Source: Streptomyces sp. NBC_01233 (lineage in GTDB: Bacteria; Actinomycetota; Actinomycetes; Streptomycetales; Streptomycetaceae). Taken from it: a stretch of DNA of 64,000 bases. The stretch is from assembly GCF_035989305.1 (NCBI RefSeq), contig NZ_CP108514.1, forward strand, positions 8,350,501 through 8,414,500, given 5' to 3'. The stretch's first letter is position 1. Every line of letters begins with the position of its first letter. Below, one piece after another: positions 8,770 through 19,072 of the stretch. The notes under the pieces were generated by a model. It was given only the letters and a program-made list of their open reading frames with translations, made no database searches and was not told the origin of the DNA. Made by a program: the position numbers and the translations under genes.

Positions 8770-9690
8770 GTGTTCCCCCTTGAGCCGCCGGGCACCTCGT
8801 CCCCGTACGGCGGCTTCACGACCGACCCGTCGGGCTGCCACTACTTCCCGCTGGGCTCCCTCGACTCCCCGCCCGACCGGGCGCTCGCGCAGAGCGCCGA
8901 CCAGGTGGCGTTCCTCCTGCTGTCCGGCGGTGCCGGCGAGGAGCCCAAGCTCGTTCCGCGGACCCACAACGACTACGTCCACCAGGCGCGAGGCGCCGCC
9001 GAACTGGTCTCGCTCACCGAGGACGACGTGTACCTCGCCGCGCTGCCCGCCGAGCCCGACTTCGCCTTCGGCTGCCCCGGCATCGTCGGCACCCTCTCCG
9101 CCGGCGGCACCGTCGTCCCGGTCGAGGATCCGGCACCGGCGGAAGGCCTTCCGGTCATCGAGCGGGAGCGGGTCACCATCACCTCGCTGGTGCCCGCCGT
9201 CGCCCGGCTCTGGCTCGACGCGCTGCCCACGGTCAGGGCGGACGTGAGCAGTCTGCGTCTCGTGCAGATCGGCGGCGGGCCCGTGGACCGGGCGACCGCC
9301 GAACGGACGGGCACCGAACTCGGCTGTCGCCTGCAGCAGGTCTTCGGCATGGCCGAGGGGCTGCTCACCCTCACCCGGCTCGCCGATCCGGACGAGACCG
9401 TGCTCACCACGCAGGGCCGTCCGCTCTCGCCCGACGACGAGATCCGCCTCGTCGACGCAGACGGCAAGGACGTGCCCGACGGGGAGCCGGGCGAGCTCCT
9501 CGCCCGGGGCCCGCACACCCCGCGAGGCTACTACCGGGCGCCCGAGCACAACGCGCGCTCCTTCACCGCCGACGGCCACCTCCGCACCGGCTACCTCGCG
9601 CGGCGCACCCAGGACGGCAACCTCGTGGTGACCGGCCGCCTCGCGGACGGCCAGGAGGGGGCCGACCATGAGGATCCGTCCGCCATGTGA
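8770..9690 (+). pseudogene. Relic of a 2,3-dihydroxybenzoate-AMP ligase-like adenylating enzyme
   Basis: About 300 codons resemble only the middle of the EntE/DhbE aryl-acid adenylating enzymes: LLLSGG, then KLVPRTHNDYVHQARGAAEL, VYLAALPAEPDFAFGCPGIVGTLSAGG, QQVFGMAEGLLTLTRL, and GELLARGPHTPRGYY. The P-loop, normally SGGTTGLPK, reads SGGAGEEPK. The first roughly 200 residues are missing and the frame ends before the C-terminal domain with the catalytic lysine. No good ribosome site precedes GTG 8770, and the frame is open far upstream only by GC bias. It cannot be an active ligase. No siderophore gene is adjacent, so this looks like a leftover of a lost catechol-type pathway or of a recombination event. 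Confidence 0.75.
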
Positions 9691-9743
9691 CGGGCAGCAG
9701 GGCAGCAGGGCAGCCGAGCCGCCCGGCGAACCGCCGGCCGGGG

Positions 9744-11525
9744 TCACCCGTGCCAGGACCGCCACAGCGCCGCGTACGCCCCGTCGGCCGCGACCAGCTC
9801 GTCGTGCGAGCCCAGTTCGCTGATCCGGCCGCCCTCGACCACCGCGATCACGTCCGCGTCGTGCGCGGTGTGCAGCCGGTGGGCGATGGCGATGACCGTG
9901 CGCCCGTCCAGCACCCGGGCGAGCGAACGCTCCAAGTGCCGCGCCGCACGCGGGTCCAGCAGCGAGGTGGCCTCGTCCAGCACCAGCGTGTGCGGGTCCG
10001 CCAGCACCAGCCGGGCCAGCGCGATCTGCTGCGCCTGCGCCGGGGTCAGTGCCGTGCCGCCGGAACCGACCTCGGCGTCCAGACCGGCCTCCATGGCCCG
10101 CGCCCAGCCGTCCGCGTCGACCGCGCCCAGCGCCGCCCACAGCTCGGCGTCGTCGGCACCCGTCCGCGCGAGGCGCAGATTGTCGCGCAGCGAGCCCACG
10201 AACACGTGGTGCTCCTGGTTGACCAGCGCCACGTGCTCGCGCACCCGCTCCGCAGGCATCCGCGACAGCCGTGCGCCGCCGAGGGTGACCTCGCCGGTCC
10301 GGGGCGCGTAGATGCCCGCGAGCAGCCGTCCCAGGGTGGACTTGCCCGCGCCCGAGGGCCCGACGAGCGCCATCCGGGTGCCCGGCGGCACGGACATCGA
10401 CACCTGGTGCAGGACGTCCACGCCCTCCCGGTAGCCGAAGCGGACCTCCTCGGCCCGCACGTCCCGGCCCTCGGGAGCCACCTTCGCGTCCCCGGCGTCC
10501 GGTTCGATCTCCCGTACGCCCACGAGCCGGCCCAGGGAGACCTGGGCGACCTGGAGCTCGTCGTACCAGCGCAGGATCAGGCCGATCGGATCGACGAGCA
10601 TCTGCGCCAGCAGGGCGCCCGTGGTCAGCTGCCCCACCGACATCCAGCCCTGCATCACGCAGTAGCCGCCGATCATCAGCACCGAGCCGAGGATCGTCAC
10701 GAACGTGACGTTGATGACGGGGAAGAGGACCGTCCGCAGGAACAGCGTGTACCGCTCCCACGCCGTCCACTCCTTGATCCGCCGCTCCGACAGCGCGATC
10801 CGGTCCGGCCCGAGACGGTGCGCCTCGACCGTGCGACCCGCGTCCACCGTCTCGGTGAGCACGGCCGAGACCGCCGCGTAGCCGGCCGCTTCCGAGCGGT
10901 ACGCCGACGGCGCGCGCCGGAAGTACCAGCGGCAGCCGATCACCAGCACGGGCAGAGCCACCAGCGCGGCGAGCGCCAGCGGCGGCGCGGTCACCGCGAG
11001 AGCGCCGAACAGCAGCCCGGCCCAGACGACGCCGATCGCCAGCTGCGGCACGGCCTCGCGCATGGCGTTCGCCAGCCGGTCGATGTCGGTGGTGATCCGC
11101 GACAGCAGGTCACCGGTACCGGCCCGCTCCAGCACGCCGGGCGGCAGCCCCACCGACCGTACGAGGAAGTCCTCGCGCAGATCGGCCAGCATTTCCTCGC
11201 CCAGCATCGCCCCGCGCAGCCGGACCAGCCGAACGAAGAACGTCTGGACGGCGAGCGCCAGTGCGAACAGCAGCGCCACACGCTCCAGATGGAGCTCGCG
11301 CGCCCCCTCCGCGAGATCGTCCACGACCCGGCCCAGCAGGTACGGACCGACCATGGAGGCGATCACCGCGGCCGCGTTGACGGCCACCAGCAGCACGAAG
11401 GCCCGCCGGTGGCGCCGGAACAGGCCGCGCACATAGCCCCGTACGGTCGCCGACGTGCCCACGGGCAGGGTCGCGGCCGACTGGGGGGCCGCCGGATCGT
11501 ACTCCGGCGGCGCCACGCCGATCAT
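9744..11525 (-). CDS. ABC exporter half-transporter with intact Walker A but degenerate signature
   Basis: A 593-residue fusion of a six-helix ABC type-1 membrane domain (residues about 30-320) and an ATP-binding domain. Walker A is GPSGAGKST, Walker [12 protein letters not shown] and the H-loop IAIAHRLHT is intact. The signature motif, normally LSGGQ, reads LTPAQAQQ. The start codon overlaps the stop of the upstream ABC gene by four bases (ATGA), so the two are translationally coupled and almost certainly form a heterodimer that exports an unknown lipophilic substrate. See the partner gene for the complementary defect. Confidence 0.92.
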   Translation of the reverse strand: MIGVAPPEYDPAAPQSAATLPVGTSATVRGYVRGLFRRHRRAFVLLVAVNAAAVIASMVGPYLLGRVVDDLAEGARELHLERVALLFALALAVQTFFVRLVRLRGAMLGEEMLADLREDFLVRSVGLPPGVLERAGTGDLLSRITTDIDRLANAMREAVPQLAIGVVWAGLLFGALAVTAPPLALAALVALPVLVIGCRWYFRRAPSAYRSEAAGYAAVSAVLTETVDAGRTVEAHRLGPDRIALSERRIKEWTAWERYTLFLRTVLFPVINVTFVTILGSVLMIGGYCVMQGWMSVGQLTTGALLAQMLVDPIGLILRWYDELQVAQVSLGRLVGVREIEPDAGDAKVAPEGRDVRAEEVRFGYREGVDVLHQVSMSVPPGTRMALVGPSGAGKSTLGRLLAGIYAPRTGEVTLGGARLSRMPAERVREHVALVNQEHHVFVGSLRDNLRLARTGADDAELWAALGAVDADGWARAMEAGLDAEVGSGGTALTPAQAQQIALARLVLADPHTLVLDEATSLLDPRAARHLERSLARVLDGRTVIAIAHRLHTAHDADVIAVVEGGRISELGSHDELVAADGAYAALWRSWHG

Positions 11526-13411
11526 GCGGATTCCTCGATCTCTGTGAGTACTTCTTCCAGCTCTGTCAGTTCCAGCCCGGCGAGGCGCTCCTGCTGCTCC
11601 TCGTCCGTCTCGCGGGTGACCACCGCCCGGTACAGCGGCTCGCGGTGCAGCAGCTCGCGGTGGGTGCCGACCGCCGCCACCGTTCCCCCGTCGATGAGCA
11701 CGACCCGGTCCGCGCGGTCCAGCAGCAGAGGCGAGGAGGCCAGTACCACCGTGGTGCGTCCGGCGCGCAGGGTTGCGACCCCGTCCGCGATCCGTGCCTC
11801 GGTGTGCGAGTCGACCGCGGAGGTCGGCTCGTCGAGCACCAGCACCTCCGGGTCGGTGACCAGGGACCGTGCCAGCGCCAGACGCTGGCGCTGCCCGCCG
11901 GACAGCGACCGGCCGCGCTCGGTGATCCGCGCGTCCATCGGGTCCTCGACCCCGTCCGGCGCCGACTGCAGCAGTGCGTCCAGCACGTCCGCGCACTGGG
12001 CGGCCGCCAGCGCCGCGCCGGACTCGACCGCGCCGGAGGCCGGTACGTCGAACAGCTCGCGCAGGGTCTCGGACAGCAGCACCGGATCCTTGTCCTGTAC
12101 GAGGACCAGCGTGCGAGCGGTGTCCAGCGGGAGCTCGTCCAGCGCGACACCGCCGAGGAGCACCGACGGCCCGTCGTCCTCTCCGTCGTCCGTCCCGTCG
12201 CCGTCCATGGGATGGCCGCCGAGGCGTTCCGCGAGCCGGCCCGCCAGGTCCGGGTCCCCGCACACGACGGCGGTGAACCGGCCCGCGGGGGCCAGCAGCC
12301 CGGTCCGGGGGTCGTACAGGTCCCCGCCGGCGGCCGGTGCCACCGCCGCGCCGGCCCCGGCCCCGACTGTGATGTCGGAGTCGGTTGCGGCTTCGGCTGG
12401 ACGTTCGGGGGCGTCCGTCCGGGTCAGCGACAGCACCCGGGCGGCCCGCTTGGCGGAAGGGCGCGAGAAGGAGTACGCCATGGCGATCTCCTCGAAGTGC
12501 CGCAGGGGGTAGAGCAGCGTCGCCACCGCGCTGAACGCCGCGACGAGTTCACCCACCGCGATGCGCCCGTCCACGACGAGCGTGGCGCCGTACCAGACCA
12601 CCGTGATCAGCAGCGCGCCCGGGAGCAGCACCTGGATCGCGGAGATCAGCGCCCACATCCGGGCACTGCGCACGGCGGCCTCGCGGACTTCCTGCGAGGC
12701 CTCGCGGTACCGGCCGAGGAACAGCTCCTCACCGCCGATGCCGCGCAGCACGCGCAGCCCCGCGACGGTGTCGGAGGCCAGCTCGGTGGCCTTGCCCGCC
12801 TTCTCCCGCTGGATGTCGGCGCGCTTGGTGGCGCGCGGCAGCAGCGGCAGCGAGGCCAGGGCGATCAGCGGCACGCCGATGGCCACGACCACGCCCAGCT
12901 CGGGTGCGTAGAACAGCAGGCCGACACAGACGAGGACGACGGCGAAGACGGCCGCGAGGAAGCGGGAGACCGCCTCGACGAACCAGCCGATCTTCTCCAC
13001 GTCGCCCGTGGAGACCGCGACGACCTCGCCCGCGGCGACCCGGCGGGTCAGGGCGGAGCCCAGTTCGGCCGTCTTGCGCGCGAGCAGCTGCTGCACGCGT
13101 GCGGCGGCGGTGATCCAGTTGGTGACGGCGGTGCGGTGGAGCATGGAGTCGCCGACCGAGATGGCGACGCCGATGAGCACGAGCAGCGCGCCGACGAGCA
13201 GCAGCCGGTTCGCGTCGTGTTCGACGACCGCGTCGACGCCCAGCCCCACGGCGTACGGCAGTCCCGCGATGCCGGAGAAGTGCAGCATCCCCCAGCACAG
13301 GCTCTTGAGCTGTCCGCCGAGTTGGCCGCGTCCCAGCCACAGGAGGAAACGGGGGCCTGAGCGAGCGTCGGGTACCCCCGGATCCGGATACGGAAGATCG
13401 CTGATCTGCAT
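11522..13411 (-). CDS. ABC exporter half-transporter with intact signature but dead Walker A
   Basis: A 629-residue ABC type-1 membrane and ATPase fusion. The membrane domain spans about residues 30-330. In the ATPase domain the region expected to hold GxxGxGKST reads [21 protein letters not shown], with no lysine or serine/threonine of a P-loop. The signature LSGGQRQ and Walker [13 protein letters not shown] with its glutamate are intact, and the H-loop histidine is replaced ([10 protein letters not shown]). An acidic insert ([10 protein letters not shown]) follows the dead P-loop. As first gene of the pair it probably supplies the signature for the partner's active ATP site, while its own site is non-hydrolytic. 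Confidence 0.9.
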   Translation of the reverse strand: MQISDLPYPDPGVPDARSGPRFLLWLGRGQLGGQLKSLCWGMLHFSGIAGLPYAVGLGVDAVVEHDANRLLLVGALLVLIGVAISVGDSMLHRTAVTNWITAAARVQQLLARKTAELGSALTRRVAAGEVVAVSTGDVEKIGWFVEAVSRFLAAVFAVVLVCVGLLFYAPELGVVVAIGVPLIALASLPLLPRATKRADIQREKAGKATELASDTVAGLRVLRGIGGEELFLGRYREASQEVREAAVRSARMWALISAIQVLLPGALLITVVWYGATLVVDGRIAVGELVAAFSAVATLLYPLRHFEEIAMAYSFSRPSAKRAARVLSLTRTDAPERPAEAATDSDITVGAGAGAAVAPAAGGDLYDPRTGLLAPAGRFTAVVCGDPDLAGRLAERLGGHPMDGDGTDDGEDDGPSVLLGGVALDELPLDTARTLVLVQDKDPVLLSETLRELFDVPASGAVESGAALAAAQCADVLDALLQSAPDGVEDPMDARITERGRSLSGGQRQRLALARSLVTDPEVLVLDEPTSAVDSHTEARIADGVATLRAGRTTVVLASSPLLLDRADRVVLIDGGTVAAVGTHRELLHREPLYRAVVTRETDEEQQERLAGLELTELEEVLTEIEESA

Positions 13412-13571
13412 GACGCCCCATGACTGGTCGAGTGGTCCAAACCGTGCAAGGTTCGCCTTCCGGGCCGGTCCCGGGCAATCGATTTTCCGTCGGCGACGTA
13501 CTTCCGCCACGAGGTCTGCGGCCCCGGTGCACGGCTTCGCGCCTGTTCAGAGGGGCCGCGCACACCGGCGC

Positions 13572-16508
13572 TCACGGGCGGGTGGCGTGCTCCAGTTCGA
13601 GCAGCGCCGAATAGTAGCTTCGCTCGGTCGCCCGGTCCATGCCCACCTCGCACATCCGGTTCGCCGACAGGTGCGCGTCGAAGGCCCGCGCCGTCACCTC
13701 CGCCGCCTCGCGCGCCGTGGCCGAGGCCGTCAACTCCGGGTGCAGCATGCCCCGGTCGCCCGCGAAGGCGCAGCAGCCCGCGTCGTCGGGGACCACCACC
13801 TCCTCGGCACAGGCCCCGGCCACTGCCAGCAGCTGCGCCTCGTCGCCCAAGTGCCGCATCGAGCAGGTGGGATGGAGCACGACCGAGCCCACCGTGCGCC
13901 GCACCTCCAAGTGCGGCAGCAGCTCCTCCGCGGCCCACACGATCGAGTCGACGATCCGCAGCTCCGCGTGCAGCGCCCGATTGTCCTCCGTCAGGTACGG
14001 GAGCACCTCGTGCGCGATCCCCAGGGTGCACGAGGAGGCGTCGACGACGAGCGGCAGCCGCCCGCCGGCCGTCCAGCCCCAGGCCGCCTCGACGATCCGG
14101 TTGGCCATCAACCGGTTGCCGGCGTCGTAGCCCTTGGAGTGCCAGATGGTCGCGCAGCAGGTTCCCTTCACGTCGCGGGGGATCCAGACCGGCTTGCCGG
14201 CGCGCTCCGACACGGCCACCACGGCCTCCGGCAGGGAGGGTCCGGGACGGCCCTCGGGTCCGCCGAAGATCCGGTTGACGCAGGCCGGGTAGTACACCGC
14301 CGAGGCGCCCACCCGCCGGGTCGCGGGCAGGCTCCGCGCGGCCGCGCCGGGGATCTGCGCCAGCCACTGCGGCAGCAGGTCCGGCCGTACGGCCCTGCGC
14401 GCGGCCCCCGTGACCGCCTCGAGCAGCCGGTCCCCGACCCGATGGGTGACGCGGTCGGCCGCGGCCACCGCCAGCCGGGCGGTGGCCTCGACGGTCCGGA
14501 ACCGCCGAGCGGCCAGCGCGGCGGCGGCCTCCTCGCGCGCGCTGTGCCGGCGGTGGCGGAAGTCCCTCATCAGCGCCCCGGTGTCGATGCCGACCGGGCA
14601 GGCCAGCCTGCAGGTGGAGTCGCCCGCGCAGCTGTCCACCGCGTCGTAGCCGTAGGCGCCGAGCAGCCCGTCCAGCACGGGGGAGCCGGGCTGCTGGCGC
14701 ATCATCTCGCGGCGCAGCACGATCCGCTGGCGCGGAGTGGTCGTCAGGTCCTCGCTGGGGCAGGTCGGTTCGCAGAAGCCGCACTCGATGCAGGGGTCGG
14801 CCACCGTCTCCACCTGCGGAATGGTCTTCAGGCCGCGCAGATGGGCCCGCGGGTCGCGGTCGAGGAGGATGCGCGGGGCGAGCACCCCGGCCGGATCGAC
14901 GACCCGCTTGGTGCGCCACATCAGCCCGGCTGCCCTGGGGCCCCATTCCAGTTCGAGGAAGGGGGCCATGTTGCGGCCGGTGGAGTGCTCGGCCTTCAGG
15001 GAGCCGTCGAAGCGCTCCACGGTCAGCCGGCAGAAGGCCTCCATGAAGGCCCCGTACCGCTCGACGTCGGCCGGGTCAGCGGCGTCGAAGGCGAGCAGGA
15101 AGTGCAGGTTGCCGTGGGCGGCGTGCCCGGCGACGGCCGCGTCGAAGCCGTGCCGCGCCTGGAGTTCGAGGAGCGCCTCGCAGGCTTCGGCCAGCCTGGA
15201 GGGCGGTACCGCGAAGTCCTCGGTGATCAGGGTGGTGCCGGGGGCGCGGGCTCCGCCGACGGCGGTGACGAAGGCCTTGCGGGCCGTCCAGTAGCCGCCC
15301 ACGGTCTTCGGGTCGCTGGTGAAGGCATTGGTGACCGAGGCCACCGGGGCGATCAGGTCGAGTCCGTCGAGGGCCCGCGCGGCCCGGCGTGCGCAGGCGT
15401 CCCGGCCGGCCTCGTCGGGGGCCCGGAACTCCACGAGCAGGGCGGTCGTGTCCCGGGGCAGGTCCGCCCAGTCGGCGGGAACGCCCTTGACGCTGACCGA
15501 GGCGCGCAGGGTGTTGCCGTCCATCAGCTCCACGGCGATGGCGCCCGCCTCGTTGAAGACGGGCACGGCCGCGGCCGCTGCGGGCAGCGAGGGGAAGAAC
15601 AGCAGGGCCGAGCAGACCTCGCGGTCGAGGGGGAGGGTGTCGAAGACGACCTCGGAGATGAAGCCGAGGGTGCCCTCCGAGCCGACCATCAGGCCCCGCA
15701 GGATCTCGACGGGGGTGTTGCCGTCGAGATAGGCGTCGAGGCGGTAGCCGGTGGTGTTCTTGATCTCGTACTTGGCGCGGATCCGGGCGACCAGCGCCGG
15801 GTCGGCCCCGATCTCCTTCTTGATCTCCATCAGCCCGTGGCACAGGGCCGGTTCGGCGCGCGCCAGCTCCTCGTCGGCCAGCGGGTCGGCGGTGTCCACG
15901 ACGGTGCCGCCGGGCAGGACGAAGGTGAGGGAGGAGAGCGTGCGGTACGAGTTCCGGGTGGTGCCCGCGGTCATGCCGGAGGCGTTGTTGGCGACGACCC
16001 CGCCGAGGGTGCAGGCGAGGGCGCTGGCCGGGTCGGGGCCGAGGATCCGGCCGTGCCGGGCGAGGGCGGCATTGGCCCGCATCACGGTGGTGCCGGGCCG
16101 GATCCGGGCCCGCCGGCCCTCCTCCAGCACCTCGATCCCGGCCCAGTGGCGGCGTACGTCGACCAGGATGTCCTCGCCCTGGGCCTGGCCGTTGAGCGAG
16201 GTCCCGGCGGCGCGGAAGACGACCTCGCGCCGGCGGCCGTGGGCGTACGAGAGCACTGCGGAGACGTCGTCGATGTCCTCGGCGATCACGACGACCTGGG
16301 GCACGAACCGGTAGGGGGAGGCGTCGGAGGCGTAGCGGACCAGGTCGGACACCTTCCACAGCACCTTCTCGGCGCCCAGCAGCTCGGTCAGCTCGCTGCG
16401 CAGCGGCTCCGGGGTGCCGGCGGCCCGGTGCACGGGGACCCGGTCGGGCGAGGGGCCGCTGATGCTGCGCGGGCGCAAGGCCCCCGGCTTCGGTTCCAGC
16501 AGCGGCAT
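13572..16508 (-). CDS. FAD-binding and 4Fe-4S oxidoreductase (quinone-dependent D-lactate dehydrogenase-like)
   Basis: A 978-residue two-part enzyme. The N-terminal half is a PCMH-type FAD domain: VVVIAEDIDDV, FRAAGTSLNGQAQGEDILVD and CTLGGVVANNASGMTAGT, followed by an FAD-oxidase C domain. The C-terminal half has the ferredoxin-like clusters CIECGFCEPTCPS and CAGDSTCRLACPVG and the paired cysteine motifs of heterodisulfide reductase-like CCG domains (CCATIWHSKGY, DDAGCCAFAGDRG). This architecture matches fused D-lactate or D-2-hydroxyacid dehydrogenases that pass electrons to quinone at the membrane. The MarR gene lies 40 bases upstream on the same strand and may be co-transcribed. Confidence 0.9.
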   Translation of the reverse strand: MPLLEPKPGALRPRSISGPSPDRVPVHRAAGTPEPLRSELTELLGAEKVLWKVSDLVRYASDASPYRFVPQVVVIAEDIDDVSAVLSYAHGRRREVVFRAAGTSLNGQAQGEDILVDVRRHWAGIEVLEEGRRARIRPGTTVMRANAALARHGRILGPDPASALACTLGGVVANNASGMTAGTTRNSYRTLSSLTFVLPGGTVVDTADPLADEELARAEPALCHGLMEIKKEIGADPALVARIRAKYEIKNTTGYRLDAYLDGNTPVEILRGLMVGSEGTLGFISEVVFDTLPLDREVCSALLFFPSLPAAAAAVPVFNEAGAIAVELMDGNTLRASVSVKGVPADWADLPRDTTALLVEFRAPDEAGRDACARRAARALDGLDLIAPVASVTNAFTSDPKTVGGYWTARKAFVTAVGGARAPGTTLITEDFAVPPSRLAEACEALLELQARHGFDAAVAGHAAHGNLHFLLAFDAADPADVERYGAFMEAFCRLTVERFDGSLKAEHSTGRNMAPFLELEWGPRAAGLMWRTKRVVDPAGVLAPRILLDRDPRAHLRGLKTIPQVETVADPCIECGFCEPTCPSEDLTTTPRQRIVLRREMMRQQPGSPVLDGLLGAYGYDAVDSCAGDSTCRLACPVGIDTGALMRDFRHRRHSAREEAAAALAARRFRTVEATARLAVAAADRVTHRVGDRLLEAVTGAARRAVRPDLLPQWLAQIPGAAARSLPATRRVGASAVYYPACVNRIFGGPEGRPGPSLPEAVVAVSERAGKPVWIPRDVKGTCCATIWHSKGYDAGNRLMANRIVEAAWGWTAGGRLPLVVDASSCTLGIAHEVLPYLTEDNRALHAELRIVDSIVWAAEELLPHLEVRRTVGSVVLHPTCSMRHLGDEAQLLAVAGACAEEVVVPDDAGCCAFAGDRGMLHPELTASATAREAAEVTARAFDAHLSANRMCEVGMDRATERSYYSALLELEHATRP

Positions 16509-16548
16509 GTGCGACCCCTCGCCTCACGGCGGCCCACGTGTGGCCTAC

Positions 16549-17001
16549 TCAGCAGGTGCGCTCCGCCGGCGCGTCCGACAGGGCGTTCAGCAGGCCGCCG
16601 AGCACCTCGCGCTGGTCGGCGGTCAATGGAGCCAGGATCTCCTCTGCCGCGTCCGTTCGCGCGTTGCGCAGACGGCGCAGCGTGGCGCGGCCGGTGTCGG
16701 TGAGCTCGATCCGGATGACGCGCCGGTTGGCGGGGTCGGGCGCGCGGCGCACGCACTCGGCCGCCTCCAGGCCGTCGACGAGGGTGGTCACGGCGCGCGG
16801 GACGACTTCCAGGCGCGCGGCGAGGTCCGCCATCCGGGGCGGCTGCTCGCCCTCGTAGTGCGAGACGAGGCGCAGCAGTCGACTCTGGGCGGGAGTGATC
16901 CCGAGCGGCACCATGTGCCGCTTCTGGATCCGGTGGAGCCTGCGCGTCAGGCGCAGGAGCTGTTCGGCGAGGAGTCGATCGCTGTCGGAGGCGGAGCTCA
17001 T
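16549..17001 (-). CDS. MarR family transcriptional regulator
   Basis: A 150-residue winged-helix regulator. The DNA-binding part reads LGITPAQSRLLRLVSHY, MADLAARLEVVPRAVTTLVDGLEAAECVRRAPDPANRRVIRIELTDTG, with the DxRxx wing of MarR proteins (DPANRRVI). It dimerises through the N- and C-terminal helices. It is divergent from the ABC exporter at 17147, with overlapping palindromes in the shared intergenic region, so it most likely represses both itself and the exporter until a ligand binds. Confidence 0.92.
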   Translation of the reverse strand: MSSASDSDRLLAEQLLRLTRRLHRIQKRHMVPLGITPAQSRLLRLVSHYEGEQPPRMADLAARLEVVPRAVTTLVDGLEAAECVRRAPDPANRRVIRIELTDTGRATLRRLRNARTDAAEEILAPLTADQREVLGGLLNALSDAPAERTC

Positions 17002-17026
17002 GCGGGAACAATATCAGGATGCCGTT

Positions 17027-17059
17027 CATTGTGAGCATAGGTAACAATGACCTATGCTC
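17027..17059. promoter_or_regulatory. Two overlapping palindromes, probable MarR operator
   Basis: GAGCATAGGT (17033-17042) and ACCTATGCTC (17050-17059) form a perfect 10-bp inverted repeat with a 7-nt spacer. Overlapping it, CATTGT (17027-17032) and ACAATG (17044-17049) form a second repeat. Both sit 26-58 bases upstream of the MarR start and about 90 bases before the ABC exporter start, the expected place for an autoregulated divergent operator. Confidence 0.65.
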
Positions 17060-17146
17060 CAATGGCCCCGACCTTGCCGAAGGGGACTCCGCGAAGACCA
17101 GGCCCAGACCCCAGACCCCGGACTCCTGACCCCCGAGAGGGTGCCC

Positions 17147-19009
17147 ATGCCTCACGACGAACCGAAGTGGATCCCATCGAAAGACCCCCTCGACCCCGCC
17201 CGCCCCGCCCCGGCGGAGCAGCCGCGGGAGCTGCGCCGCATCGTGGCGCTCTTCCGGCCCTACCGCGGCCGGCTCGCCGTCGTCGGCCTGCTCGTCGGCG
17301 CCTCCTCGCTGGTCGGCGTCGCCTCGCCGTTCATGCTCCGGGAGATCCTCGACGTCGCGATCCCGCAGGGTCGCACCGGTCTGCTCAGCCTGCTCGCGCT
17401 CGGCATGATCCTCACCGCCGTCGTCACCAGCGTCTTCGGCGTGCTCCAGACGCTGATCTCCACCACCGTCGGCCAGCGCGTCATGCACGACCTGCGCACC
17501 GCCGTCTACGGGCAGCTCCAGCGGATGCCGCTGGCCTTCTTCACCCGCACGCGCACCGGTGAGGTGCAGTCCCGCATCGCCAATGACATCGGCGGCATGC
17601 AGGCCACCGTCACCTCCACCGCGACCTCGCTCGTCTCGAACCTGACGGCCGTCATAGCCTCCGTCGTCGCGATGCTCGCGCTCGACTGGCGGCTCACCCT
17701 CGTCTCGCTGCTCCTGCTCCCCGTCTTCGTGTGGATCAGCCGCCGGGTCGGACGCGAGCGCAAGCGGATCACCACGAAGCGGCAGAAGCAGATGGCCGCC
17801 ATGGCCGCGACGGTCACCGAGTCGCTCTCGGTGAGCGGCATCCTGCTCGGCCGCACCATGGGCCGCTCCGAGTCGCTGACCTCCGCCTTCGCCGAGGAGT
17901 CCGAGAAGCTCGTCGGACTCGAAGTGCGTTCGAGCATGGCCGGCCGCTGGCGGATGTCCACGATCGGCATCGTCATGGCCGCGATGCCCGCCCTCATCTA
18001 CTGGGCCGCCGGCCTGGCCCTCCAGACGGGCGCCCCCTCGCTCTCCGTCGGCACCCTCGTCGCCTTCGTCACCCTCCAGCAGGGCCTGTTCCGGCCCGCC
18101 GTGAGCCTGCTGTCGACCGGTGTGCAGATACAGACCTCGCTCGCCCTGTTCGCCCGCATCTTCGAGTACCTCGACCTGCCGGTGGACATCACCGAGCGCG
18201 CCGACCCGGTGCGCCTCGACCGGGCCAAGGGCGAGGTCGCGCTGGAGGACGTGCACTTCGCGTACGACGCCAAGAACGGACCGACTCTCACCGGGATCGA
18301 CATCACGGTCCCGGCCGGCGGCTCCCTCGCCGTGGTCGGACCGACCGGCTCCGGCAAGAGCACGCTCAGCTACCTGGTGCCCCGGCTCTACGACGTGACC
18401 GGCGGGCGGGTCGCCCTCGACGGGGTGGACGTGCGCGACCTCGACTTCGACTCGCTGGCCCGTTCCATAGGCGTGGTCTCCCAGGAGACCTACCTCTTCC
18501 ACGCCTCGGTCGCGGACAACCTGCGCTTCGCCAAGCCGGACGCCACCGACGAGGAGATCATCGAGGCGGCCCGCGCGGCGCAGATCCACGACCACATCGC
18601 GTCCCTGCCCGACGGGTACGACACCCTGGTCGGCGAGCGCGGATACCGGTTCTCCGGAGGTGAGAAGCAGCGGCTGGCCATCGCCCGCACCATCCTGCGG
18701 GACCCGCCGGTGCTGATCCTCGACGAGGCCACCAGTGCCCTGGACACCCGAACCGAGCACGCCGTCCAGCAGGCCATCGACAACCTCTCGGCCGGCCGGA
18801 CCACCATCACCATCGCGCACCGGCTCTCCACCGTCCGCGACGCCGACCAGATCGTGGTGCTGGACGCGGGCCGCATTGCCGAGCGGGGTACGCACGAGGA
18901 GCTCCTGAAGGCGGACGGCCGGTACGCGGCGCTGGTCCGCCGGGACCGGGACGCCGCGCTGGCGCCCGAGCCGCCCGGGGAAGCCCAATTGGCTCCGGTG
19001 AATGTGTGA
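17147..19009 (+). CDS. ABC multidrug-type exporter (full membrane-ATPase half transporter)
   Basis: A 620-residue ABC type-1 exporter that should act as a homodimer. After a hydrophilic start the membrane domain spans about residues 40-330 (LAVVGLLVGASSLVGVASPF, with further helices). The ATPase domain has Walker A GPTGSGKST, Q-loop GVVSQETYLF, signature FSGGEKQR, Walker B LILDEATSALD and H-loop ITIAHRLST, all intact. ATG 17147 follows GAGAGG; GTG 17141 is also in frame. Divergence from a MarR gene points to ligand-induced drug or metabolite efflux. Confidence 0.93.
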   Translation: MPHDEPKWIPSKDPLDPARPAPAEQPRELRRIVALFRPYRGRLAVVGLLVGASSLVGVASPFMLREILDVAIPQGRTGLLSLLALGMILTAVVTSVFGVLQTLISTTVGQRVMHDLRTAVYGQLQRMPLAFFTRTRTGEVQSRIANDIGGMQATVTSTATSLVSNLTAVIASVVAMLALDWRLTLVSLLLLPVFVWISRRVGRERKRITTKRQKQMAAMAATVTESLSVSGILLGRTMGRSESLTSAFAEESEKLVGLEVRSSMAGRWRMSTIGIVMAAMPALIYWAAGLALQTGAPSLSVGTLVAFVTLQQGLFRPAVSLLSTGVQIQTSLALFARIFEYLDLPVDITERADPVRLDRAKGEVALEDVHFAYDAKNGPTLTGIDITVPAGGSLAVVGPTGSGKSTLSYLVPRLYDVTGGRVALDGVDVRDLDFDSLARSIGVVSQETYLFHASVADNLRFAKPDATDEEIIEAARAAQIHDHIASLPDGYDTLVGERGYRFSGGEKQRLAIARTILRDPPVLILDEATSALDTRTEHAVQQAIDNLSAGRTTITIAHRLSTVRDADQIVVLDAGRIAERGTHEELLKADGRYAALVRRDRDAALAPEPPGEAQLAPVNV

Positions 19010-19072
19010 CCGTATGACCGGCACACGGGCTGGATGTCGAAAAAGTGACAGTTTGCGGGTTAGCGTTCCCGC

